64,000 nt of DNA from Microbacterium sp. lyk4-40-TSB-66 (GTDB lineage: Bacteria; Actinomycetota; Actinomycetes; Actinomycetales; Microbacteriaceae): positions 310,001-374,000 of the forward strand of contig NZ_JARVRW010000002.1 in the NCBI RefSeq assembly GCF_030209475.1, in the 5' to 3' direction. A program made the translations under genes and the position numbers. Under the pieces are notes generated by a model. The model had not been told where the DNA came from, did no database searches, and saw nothing but the letters and a program-made list of their open reading frames with translations. Shown in pieces: positions 45,256-52,531 of the stretch (its first letter is position 1; each line of letters opens with the position of its first letter).

Positions 45256-45327
45256 CAGCCCGACGCTGTCGGGCTGAGAAAATGGGGGGATCGTCGAACC
45301 TCGAATCGATTCGACCTCGTCATACTA
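45256..45327 (-). promoter_or_regulatory. Promoter region of the Bcr/CflA gene with palindromic operator and leader hairpin
   Basis: On the minus strand: a -10-like TAGTAT (45322-45327), then a 14-base palindrome TCGAATCGATTCGA (45301-45314) at the expected start of transcription, then a 9-base-pair hairpin in the leader (CAGCCCGAC 45256-45264 with GTCGGGCTG 45268-45276). Confidence 0.4.
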
Positions 45328-45459
45328 TCGCGACTCCCCCACCTGCCACCATCCCGGCTCGGGGGTTCCTCCCAGGCCATAGGCCCATTCGCCCGAATAG
45401 GCTGGACGTGTCGGCGGACGCCGATGTGTCCCGCCCCGAAGAGAGACAGAACACAGCGC

Positions 45460-46167
45460 ATGACCTCCCCCTCCGATAAGCGAGCCAGCGGCAACCCCGC
45501 CAAGCAGGCTCAGATCGACCTCACCGTCAAGCAGCAGCGCGAGCAGAAACGCCAGGAGAAGCTGGCCGAGTACCAGAAGCAGATGGCGCGTCGCAAGCGC
45601 GGCAAGCTCGTGTGGTGGGTCGTCGGCTCGGTGGCATCCATCGCCGTCATCGGCTTGGTCGTGGCGTCCTTCGTCTTCGCCCCCGCCCCCGCGCCCAGCT
45701 ACGAGGCGGGCAACTCCACGGGGCAGGAGATCGGCGGCGTGCAGACCTTCGAGAACCGCTCCGACCACGTGCAGGGCACGGTGACCTACGAGCAGAACCC
45801 GCCCGCGGGTGGCCCCCACAACCCGTACTGGCTCAACTGCGGCGTCTACACCGAGCCCCAGGCGAACGAGAACGCGGTGCACTCGATGGAGCACGGCGCC
45901 ATCTGGGTCACCTACGACCCGGCGCGCGTCGACGAGGCCGGCATCGATGCGCTGAAGGCCGTCATGCCCTCCAGCTACGTCATCCTCTCGCCCTACTCGG
46001 GCATGGACACCGCCGTCGCGGTCAGCGGGTGGAACCACCAGCTCAAGGTCGACGACCCGGCCGACCCGCGCATCAAGGACTTCTTCACCGAGTTCTGGCG
46101 CAGTCAGAACGTCCCCGAGCCCAACGCCTCCTGCTCCGGCGCCATCGACGGACCGGGCAAGGCCTGA
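45460..46167 (+). CDS. DUF3105 membrane-anchored protein
   Basis: A 235-residue protein with a basic N-terminal stretch (QQREQKRQEKLAEYQKQMAR), one membrane segment (about 52-70), and an extracytoplasmic DUF3105 domain with HNPYWLNCGVYTEPQANENA followed by VHSMEHGAIWVTYDP. Function unknown. A DUF305 protein follows after one base, an arrangement common in actinobacteria. ATG 45460 is preferred over the much longer open frame. Confidence 0.88.
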   Translation: MTSPSDKRASGNPAKQAQIDLTVKQQREQKRQEKLAEYQKQMARRKRGKLVWWVVGSVASIAVIGLVVASFVFAPAPAPSYEAGNSTGQEIGGVQTFENRSDHVQGTVTYEQNPPAGGPHNPYWLNCGVYTEPQANENAVHSMEHGAIWVTYDPARVDEAGIDALKAVMPSSYVILSPYSGMDTAVAVSGWNHQLKVDDPADPRIKDFFTEFWRSQNVPEPNASCSGAIDGPGKA

Positions 46168-46168
46168 C

Positions 46169-46840
46169 GTGAGCGACGACGCTCCGGCGGCGCGTCCCGC
46201 GGTCCGTTGGATCGTCGTCGCGGTCGTCGCCGTCGCGGTCGTGGCCGTGGCCTTCGCGATCGGGCGCTTCACGGCGTTCGGCGCGACGGCCGCGCCCGCG
46301 CACCCCTCGGAGACCTCGGCCGATGCGGGCTTCGCCCGCGACATGCAGGTGCACCACACGCAGGCGGTGCTCATGGCGATGGAGATCTACCGCAAGACCG
46401 ACGACGACGAGCTGCGCACCCTCTCGTACGACATCGCCACCGGCCAGGCCGGTCAGCGCGGCGAGATGTACGGGTGGCTCGTGGAGTGGGGCCTGCCGCA
46501 GGCGTCGTCGCAGCCGCTCATGACGTGGATGGAAGCCTCGGGCGAACACAGCCACGGCGACACCGCGGCGCTGACGCAGAAGCAGTTGCTCGAAGAGATG
46601 GGAATGGCTTCGGATGCCGAGCTCGATGAGCTGCGCACCCTGCAGGGTCAGCCCGCCGACTGCCTGTTCCTGGGGCTGATGATCCGGCACCACCAGGGTG
46701 CGATCCCCATGGCGCAGGCCGTCATCGAACTCGGTGACGACCCGCGGGTGAAAGAGGTCGCCGGCACGATCGTCAGCGGGCAGTCCGCCGAGATCGACGC
46801 GATGCGCGACATCCAGTCGCGCCTCGGCTGCAGCGCCTGA
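46169..46840 (+). CDS. DUF305 membrane-anchored protein
   Basis: A 223-residue protein with an N-terminal membrane anchor (about 13-35) and two copies of the His/Met motif typical of DUF305: DMQVHHTQAVLMAMEI and MIRHHQGAIPMAQAVIE, plus methionine-rich helices. The family is linked to copper binding in some organisms; this is not proven here. GTG 46169 starts just after the DUF3105 stop, so the pair is one unit. Confidence 0.88.
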   Translation: MSDDAPAARPAVRWIVVAVVAVAVVAVAFAIGRFTAFGATAAPAHPSETSADAGFARDMQVHHTQAVLMAMEIYRKTDDDELRTLSYDIATGQAGQRGEMYGWLVEWGLPQASSQPLMTWMEASGEHSHGDTAALTQKQLLEEMGMASDAELDELRTLQGQPADCLFLGLMIRHHQGAIPMAQAVIELGDDPRVKEVAGTIVSGQSAEIDAMRDIQSRLGCSA

Positions 46841-46985
46841 CCCGCCGGATCCCATCCCGCCCCGGGATCCGCTGCGCACGCGTCATCGCTCCGCGCCCGG
46901 CCGTTCCGTGCGAGCCGTCACCCGCGGCACCCCCCCTCCGCCGGCCCCGCGCTCCCGCCGGCCCCGCGCTCCCACTCCGCCCACG

Positions 46986-47050
46986 CATAAACGCGATCCG
47001 TGCGCGGAAACACTCCGGCAGCGTGTTTCCGCGCACGAACAGTGTTTATG
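46986..47050. repeat. Inverted repeat, family A, copy 2
   Basis: Arms 46986-47013 and 47023-47050 (28 bases, six central mismatches). They share CATAAAC ends and a CGTGCGCGGAAACAC block. About 140 bases after the DUF305 stop. Confidence 0.85.
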
Positions 47051-47184
47051 CCCGGTTCCCAGAGTGGCGCGAGCCGTCGCCCACTCCGGACCGCCCCGCG
47101 TGCGTGCGAACACCGACGCCGCAACCTCCGCGGGGAGCCGACGCAGCGGCATCCCCCTCCACCGGCCCCGCACCCCGCCGCACT

Positions 47185-47257
47185 CACGCATAAACGCGAT
47201 CCGTGCGCATAAACACTCCGGCAGCGTGTTTCCGCGCACGAACACTGTTTATGCGTG
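47185..47257. repeat. Inverted repeat, family A, copy 3
   Basis: Arms of 32 bases (47185-47216 and 47226-47257) with a few mismatches; the loop matches copy 2. Between copies 2 and 3 is about 135 bases without a gene. Confidence 0.85.
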
Positions 47258-47264
47258 AAGCCGT

Positions 47265-47354
47265 CACGCGCCCCGCCACGCACGCGCACCCCACTCACGC
47301 GCATCCCACGCACGCGCCCCGCCATGCACGCGCCCCGCCATGCACGCGCACCCC
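47265..47354. repeat. 16-base tandem repeat
   Basis: About five imperfect units of CACGCGCCCCGCCATG directly after family A copy 3. The gap 46841-47443 holds only these repeats and the terminator; no gene is seen. Confidence 0.65.
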
Positions 47355-47396
47355 AAGCGGCCGCCCCTCCAAGCCACCACCCCCACGAACGCCGAA

Positions 47397-47424
47397 GGCG
47401 CGGCATCCGATCGGATGCCGCGCC
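47397..47424. terminator. Terminator-like palindrome after the sugar ABC operon
   Basis: A perfect 28-base palindrome (left half GGCGCGGCATCCGA), 20 bases after the stop of the last permease gene. The core is the GGCATCC/GGATGCC pair also seen in two other terminators. Confidence 0.7.
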
Positions 47425-47443
47425 TCTGGCGTGAGGTCGGGCC

Positions 47444-48421
47444 TCAGCCCTTCGTCGCGCCCGCCAGCAGGCCGCGCACGAAGAAGCGCTGCAGCAGGAA
47501 GAACACGATCAGCGGGACGAGGATCGAGATGAACGTTCCCGCCGACTGCAGGAACCACTGGTCGCCCCAGGTGCCCGACAGCGAGTTCAGCGATTGCGTC
47601 AGCGGCAACGATGACGATGGCGCGAAGATCGTCGCCACGAGCAGGTCGTTCCACACCCAGATGAACTCCAGCACCGCGAACGAGGCCAGGGCGGGAGCCG
47701 CCAGCGGCAGGATCAGGCGGAAGAAGATCTGCCCGTGCCCGGCGCCGTCCACGCGTGCGGCCTCGATGACCTCGGCGGGGATCTCGGCGATGAAGTTGTG
47801 CAGCAGGAAGATGGCCAGCGGCATCGCGAAGATCACGTGCGCGATCCACACGGTGGCGAAGCTGTGCTCCACACCGCGCAGGTCGAAGCCCGGGAAGATC
47901 GTCACCTCGTTGATCGTCAGTCCGCGCGAGAACAGGCTGAGCAGCGGCACGAGGGCCATCTGCAGCGGCACGATCTGGAGCGCGAAGATGAAGATGAAGA
48001 AGAAGTTCCGGCCCTTGAAGTCGATCCAGGCGAACGCGTACGCGATGAGCGACGCGACCGCGAGGGCGAACAGCACGACCGGGATCGTGATCGCCAGCGA
48101 GTTCAGGAACGACTGCGCCAGCGTCAGGGCGGTGCCGCCGGACGTAAGGGCGAGCCGGTAGTTCTCCAGCGTGAACGCCGGGTCGACGAAGACCGTCCAC
48201 CAGCCGGTGGACTGCGTGTCGGATCCGGGACGGAACGACGTGATGAACAGGCCGAACGTGGGGATCGTCCAGAAGAAGGCGATCACGATCGCGGCGATCG
48301 TGGCGCCCTTCGAGGTCAGGCGCCTCCGCGCCATGGCCTCGTGCTTGCGCGTGTCGCGGGCGACCTGACGCGCGGTGCGGGTGTCGGTGGTGGGTTCGAG
48401 CACCACGGTGGAGGTGGTCAT
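47444..48421 (-). CDS. Carbohydrate ABC transporter permease, MalG type
   Basis: A 325-residue permease with six membrane segments and the EAA motif (VIEAARVDGAGHGQIFFRLILP). It ends LLQRFFVRGLLAGATKG, typical of MalG-type CUT1 permeases. ATG 48419-48421 overlaps the stop of the partner permease. No ATPase gene is in the operon, so a shared ATPase elsewhere (MsiK-type) is likely. Confidence 0.92.
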   Translation of the reverse strand: MTTSTVVLEPTTDTRTARQVARDTRKHEAMARRRLTSKGATIAAIVIAFFWTIPTFGLFITSFRPGSDTQSTGWWTVFVDPAFTLENYRLALTSGGTALTLAQSFLNSLAITIPVVLFALAVASLIAYAFAWIDFKGRNFFFIFIFALQIVPLQMALVPLLSLFSRGLTINEVTIFPGFDLRGVEHSFATVWIAHVIFAMPLAIFLLHNFIAEIPAEVIEAARVDGAGHGQIFFRLILPLAAPALASFAVLEFIWVWNDLLVATIFAPSSSLPLTQSLNSLSGTWGDQWFLQSAGTFISILVPLIVFFLLQRFFVRGLLAGATKG

Positions 48422-49770
48422 CGCACTTCCCTCTGCTTCCGGATCTGGCGCACGTTGAAGATGATCAGCGGCAGCACGAAGACGAACAGCACGACCGCCA
48501 GCGCTGCGGAGTGCCCATAGCTCTGGAACCGCTGCTGCTGGTTGACCATCTCGAAGGCGAGCACGGTCGAGTCGTTGCGACCGCCCGTCATGACGGCGAC
48601 GATGTCGTAGATCTTCAGCGCGCCGATCGCGATCGTGGTGAGCACCACGATGAGCGACGACCGGATGCCGGGGACGGTGACGTTGATGAACCGCTCCCAG
48701 GCGCTCGCCCCGTCGAGCTCGGCCGCTTCGTTCTGCTCTGGCGGGACGGCCTTGATGGCCGCCGACAAGATGACCATCGCGAGGCCCGTCTGGCTCCAGA
48801 TGAACACGACCACGAGCAGGAGGGTGTTCACCAGCGGAGCCGCGGACAGCCACGAGATCGGTTGCCCGCCGAAGGAGGTGACGATGGCATTCAGGATGCC
48901 GAGCTGGTCGCCCTGGCGGAAGTCGTAGACGAACTTCCAGATGATGCCCGCGCCCACGAACGAGATCGCAAAGGGCATGAAGATGAGCACCTTCAGGTAC
49001 TTCTCCCCCGCGGCTCGGTCGATGAAGACGGCGTACGCGAGACCGATGGCGGTCGCGATGGTCGGTGCGAGCAGCACCCAGATGAGGGTGTTGATGACCG
49101 ACCAGAAGCCCTCGGGGTTCGTGAACGTCCAGATGTAGTTCTCGAGGCCGACGAAGTTGTCCCCGGTCTTGTCGAAGAACGACTGGAAGAAGGTGGTGAT
49201 CGCCGGGTACACCAGTCCGAGCAGCAGGAGGATCGCGGCGGGTGCGGCGAACAGGATCAGCTGGAACAGGTAGCCCGCGCCCTGGCGGGAGCGGTAGTCG
49301 GCGTAGAAGAGGATCGCGCCCAGGATGATGGCGATGCCCAGCACGTAGACCACGGCGTTCTGGTACGGACGCAGCAGCATGAACGCCAGCACGGGGATGG
49401 CGAAGCACGCCGCCAGCCGCAGCCAGAAGTAGCCCTTGCCCGATCGCGGCGCGTACTCGATGAGCAGCAGCAGGATGCCGACGACGGCGCCGAATGCCAC
49501 GAGGACGATCGGGATCTGCACGATCGGGCTGAGTCCACCGAGCCAGATGAAGAAGCTGTTGAGCGAGAAGCCGAGCGTGGTGGGCTTGGTCTCGGCGGGT
49601 GCCCGCGTGACCATGAAGAGGAAGAGGGCCACCACGAGGATGAGGCCCACGATGACCACGAGGAGCGTGGTGCGGTGCGCGGTCGCGGAGCCGCGTGACG
49701 CGGGCTTCCCCCGGCCGGTCGGCGGTGGTGACGCCGTCGGCGTCGTCTCCGCGTTCTTGATATCGGTCAT
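48418..49770 (-). CDS. Carbohydrate ABC transporter permease, MalF type
   Basis: A 450-residue permease. The N-terminal ~160 residues add extra membrane segments before the six-TM core (from about ILLLLGLVYPAITTFFQSFF), and the EAA loop reads EAAELDGASAWERFINVTVP. GGGAGGG at 49779-49785 (minus) precedes ATG 49768-49770 and decides the start over GTG 49788. Confidence 0.9.
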   Translation of the reverse strand: MTDIKNAETTPTASPPPTGRGKPASRGSATAHRTTLLVVIVGLILVVALFLFMVTRAPAETKPTTLGFSLNSFFIWLGGLSPIVQIPIVLVAFGAVVGILLLLIEYAPRSGKGYFWLRLAACFAIPVLAFMLLRPYQNAVVYVLGIAIILGAILFYADYRSRQGAGYLFQLILFAAPAAILLLLGLVYPAITTFFQSFFDKTGDNFVGLENYIWTFTNPEGFWSVINTLIWVLLAPTIATAIGLAYAVFIDRAAGEKYLKVLIFMPFAISFVGAGIIWKFVYDFRQGDQLGILNAIVTSFGGQPISWLSAAPLVNTLLLVVVFIWSQTGLAMVILSAAIKAVPPEQNEAAELDGASAWERFINVTVPGIRSSLIVVLTTIAIGALKIYDIVAVMTGGRNDSTVLAFEMVNQQQRFQSYGHSAALAVVLFVFVLPLIIFNVRQIRKQREVR

Positions 49771-49896
49771 GACGTCCCTCCCGAACACGCCTTCGTGCTC
49801 ATCGATCAGTGCCCGGATGACGCGTCGGGCGGGTTAGAAGTATGGACCGGATGGGCCGCCCGCACAGCGGGCGGCCCATCGATCGGTCGGCGTCGA

Positions 49897-51228
49897 TCAG
49901 TTGTCGTAGCCGGCCTGGATGTCGCTGAGCACCTGGTCGGTGGGCGTGCCGTCGATCCAGCTGACCATGCCCTTCCAGAAGGAGCCCGAGCCGACGGTCG
50001 CCGGCATCAGGTCGGAGGCATCGAAGCGCAGGGTGGTGTTGGGGTCCTGCAGCGTCTTCATCGCCTCGGTGAGGAACTCGCTCGAGGCGAGCGAGGGATC
50101 GGCACCCTTGTTGGCCGAGATCACGCCGCCCAGCTTGACGCGGGCGTCGGCGAACTCGGGCGACGACATGTACTCGACGACCTTCTGCACGCTCTCGTCC
50201 TCGGAGAAGGCTGCGACGAACTCGCCGCCACCCTCGACCGCGAGCTCACCCTCGGTCACACCGGGGGTCAGGAACGCGTACACGTCGCCATCGGGGGCGA
50301 TGGTCGGGGTCTGACCGGCGGCGTTGGTCACCGTCAGGAAGTTGGCCGACAGGAACGACGCCTGGTGCGTCATCGGGCAGCTGCCGTCGGCCACCTTGGC
50401 GGCGACGTCGGCGAACGCGGTCGAGTTGATGCTGCTGACGTCACCGAAGCCGGCGTTGACGTACGACGGGTTGAGGAGGATGTCGCCCACCGCGTCGAAC
50501 GCCGCCTTGATCTTCGGGTCGGTGAACGGGACCTCGTTGGCCACCCACTGGTCGTAGACGTCGGGGCCGGACAGGCGCAGGACCATGTCCTCGACCCAGT
50601 CGGTTCCGGGCCAGCCCGACGCGGCGTCGGAGGCGAAGCCCGCGCACCACGGAGCGGCGCCGGTCTTCTGCTGGATGGTCGCGGTCAGGGTCATCAGCTC
50701 GTCGAGCGTCTTGGGGACCTCGACGCCCCACTCGGCGAACTTCGCCGGCGAGTACCAGACGTAGCCCTTGAGGTTGGCGAGCATGGGGGCGGCGTAGAAC
50801 GTGCCGTCCTCGGTGCCGTACGACTTCCAGTCCTCGCCCCAGTACTCGTCGACGTTCGACGAGACGGCGTCGGACGCCGCCTGCACTTCGCCCGTGCCGA
50901 TGAGGGTCTTCAGCAGGCCCGGCTGCGGGACGATCGCGATGTCGGGGGCGTCGCCACCCGACACCTTCGTCACGATGTTGCCCTCGAAGCTCTTGTCGCC
51001 GGTGTAGACGACCTTGATGCCGGTGTCCGCGGTGAACTGCTCGAAGCTCTGGTTCAGCGCGTCTGCTTCGGTACCGGTGATTCCGCCGGAGATGCGGACC
51101 GTGGTCTCGCCCCCGCCCGATGCGCTCGTGCCGCCGCTGTCGCCTTCGGCGCAGCCCGCGAGAGCGATCGCACCGACCGCCAGCAGCCCGACAGGCGCCA
51201 GCAGGCGAGTCCGCTGTGACATACCCAT
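49897..51228 (-). CDS. Carbohydrate ABC transporter substrate-binding lipoprotein
   Basis: A 443-residue CUT1 binding protein. Signal peptide and lipobox LAGC (C at about 26), a Ser/Gly linker, then a two-lobed binding fold (VRISGGITGTEADALNQSFE, YWGEDWKSYGTEDGTFYAAP, WCAGFASDAASGWPGTDW, GGEFVAAFSEDESVQKVVEY). The pattern is like alpha-glucoside/oligosaccharide-binding proteins, but the ligand is unknown. AGGAG precedes ATG 51226-51228. First gene of the operon, divergent from the LacI gene. Confidence 0.92.
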   Translation of the reverse strand: MGMSQRTRLLAPVGLLAVGAIALAGCAEGDSGGTSASGGGETTVRISGGITGTEADALNQSFEQFTADTGIKVVYTGDKSFEGNIVTKVSGGDAPDIAIVPQPGLLKTLIGTGEVQAASDAVSSNVDEYWGEDWKSYGTEDGTFYAAPMLANLKGYVWYSPAKFAEWGVEVPKTLDELMTLTATIQQKTGAAPWCAGFASDAASGWPGTDWVEDMVLRLSGPDVYDQWVANEVPFTDPKIKAAFDAVGDILLNPSYVNAGFGDVSSINSTAFADVAAKVADGSCPMTHQASFLSANFLTVTNAAGQTPTIAPDGDVYAFLTPGVTEGELAVEGGGEFVAAFSEDESVQKVVEYMSSPEFADARVKLGGVISANKGADPSLASSEFLTEAMKTLQDPNTTLRFDASDLMPATVGSGSFWKGMVSWIDGTPTDQVLSDIQAGYDN

Positions 51229-51272
51229 GTGGTCTCTCCTCTTTGAGTTCTGTGGTGCTCCGGATCCCGTCG

Positions 51273-51284
51273 GGAACCGATTCC
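51273..51284. promoter_or_regulatory. LacI-family operator 1
   Basis: GGAACCGATTCC, a 12-base near-palindrome in the leader of the binding-protein gene, 45 bases upstream of its start. Same form as operator 2. Confidence 0.7.
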
Positions 51285-51383
51285 AGGTAACCGTAGAGGC
51301 AATCCATAAGACTCGCAACCCGCCGTTGATCACGAACGGATAACTAGCGGAATGACGCCGATCGACGCACCCCCGCGGCAGCA

Positions 51384-51395
51384 GGAACCGGTTCC
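51384..51395. promoter_or_regulatory. LacI-family operator 2
   Basis: GGAACCGGTTCC, a perfect 12-base palindrome with the central CG of LacI-family sites, 73 bases upstream of the lacI-type start. 111 bases separate the two sites, so looping or separate control of the two divergent promoters is possible. Confidence 0.75.
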
Positions 51396-51467
51396 ACTTT
51401 CGGCCGATGTCGGATATTCTTCTTCGACGTCGACACGGGCGTCGACAGGGGACGAGGAAGACCACGA

Positions 51468-52478
51468 ATGAGCGGAATCGCCGAGGTGGCGCGCCTGGCG
51501 GGCGTGTCCAAGTCGACCGCCAGCCGCGCCCTCACGGGCGGTGGCTACGTCTCCGACGGCACGCGCCAGCGCGTCGCCGACGCGGCGGCATCCCTCGGAT
51601 ACGTCCCCTCCACGAGCGCCGTGAGCCTGGCCACGGGCCGCACCCGCACGATCGCCCTGATCGTGCCGAAGGTGAACCGGTGGTACTTCGGTGCGATCGT
51701 CGAGGGCGTGGAGCGCACCCTCATCCCCCTCGGTTACGACGTCACCCTGTACGTCGCCGAACCCGGCTCGCGCGACCGGGAGAGCCTGTACTCGACCTAC
51801 TTGGCGCGAAAGCGCTTCGACGGCATCATCGCGGTCGCGCTCGAGCCCGACGACGCCGACCTCGAGCGCCTCGCCAACATCGGCAAGCCCGTCGTCAGCA
51901 TCGGCAACGCGCTCTCCGGCGTGCCGACGCTCGGGCTCGACAACATCTCTATCACCCGCATCATCACCCAGCACCTGATCGCCCTGGGCCACACCGACAT
52001 CGCCTTCGTCGGCAGCACTCCCCCGACCGACGCGCCCGCGAAAGACGTCGACGAACGCTCCATCGGCTACCGCAACGCCATGAACGACAACGGCCTGGCC
52101 GTGCGCATCCGTAATGTCCCCTCCACCTTGACCATCACCGATGCGTACGCCGCGGCGGCCTCGTTCCTCGCCGACGCGGCCTCGCGCCCGACGGGGGTGG
52201 TCGCCGCGTGCGACGAGGTCGCGATCGGCGTGATCATCGCCGCGCGGCGCATGGGGATCTCGGTGCCGACGGAGCTGAGCGTCGTGGGCATCGACGGCCA
52301 CGACTACGCCGAGATGTTCTCCCTCACCACCGTCGAACAGTTCCCCCTGGCCCAGGGCATCGCGGCGACGCGCATCCTCGTCTCGATGATCGAGGGTACC
52401 GGCGAAGCCCCGCGCCGCACCGAGGCCGAGACGCGCCTCGTCGTTCGAGCGTCCACCGCGCCCCCGCGTTCCGCCTGA
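51468..52478 (+). CDS. LacI-family transcriptional regulator
   Basis: A 336-residue repressor: HTH and hinge (IAEVARLAGVSKSTASRALTGG, VADAAASLGYVPSTSA) and a periplasmic-binding-protein-like sensor domain (IALIVPKVNRWYFGAIVEG, FDGIIAVALEP, VVGIDGHDYAEMFSLTTVEQ). Divergent from the sugar ABC operon, with two matching operators between them. It most likely represses uptake until the sugar binds. Confidence 0.92.
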   Translation: MSGIAEVARLAGVSKSTASRALTGGGYVSDGTRQRVADAAASLGYVPSTSAVSLATGRTRTIALIVPKVNRWYFGAIVEGVERTLIPLGYDVTLYVAEPGSRDRESLYSTYLARKRFDGIIAVALEPDDADLERLANIGKPVVSIGNALSGVPTLGLDNISITRIITQHLIALGHTDIAFVGSTPPTDAPAKDVDERSIGYRNAMNDNGLAVRIRNVPSTLTITDAYAAAASFLADAASRPTGVVAACDEVAIGVIIAARRMGISVPTELSVVGIDGHDYAEMFSLTTVEQFPLAQGIAATRILVSMIEGTGEAPRRTEAETRLVVRASTAPPRSA

Positions 52479-52487
52479 GACGGACAA

Positions 52488-52515
52488 GACCCCGGATGCC
52501 GTGGCATCCGGGGTC
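52488..52515. terminator. Bidirectional terminator between convergent genes
   Basis: Arms GACCCCGGATGCC (52488-52500) and GGCATCCGGGGTC (52503-52515) form a perfect 13-base-pair hairpin, between the lacI-type stop and the stop of the nucleotidase gene. Confidence 0.8.
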
Positions 52516-52531
52516 CTCGTCGCACGGTGGA

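Noticed and set aside
46981..47354. Clustered short repeats that might suggest a CRISPR array
   Set aside because: The units are self-complementary palindromes and a spacerless tandem repeat; there are no regular unique spacers and no cas genes.
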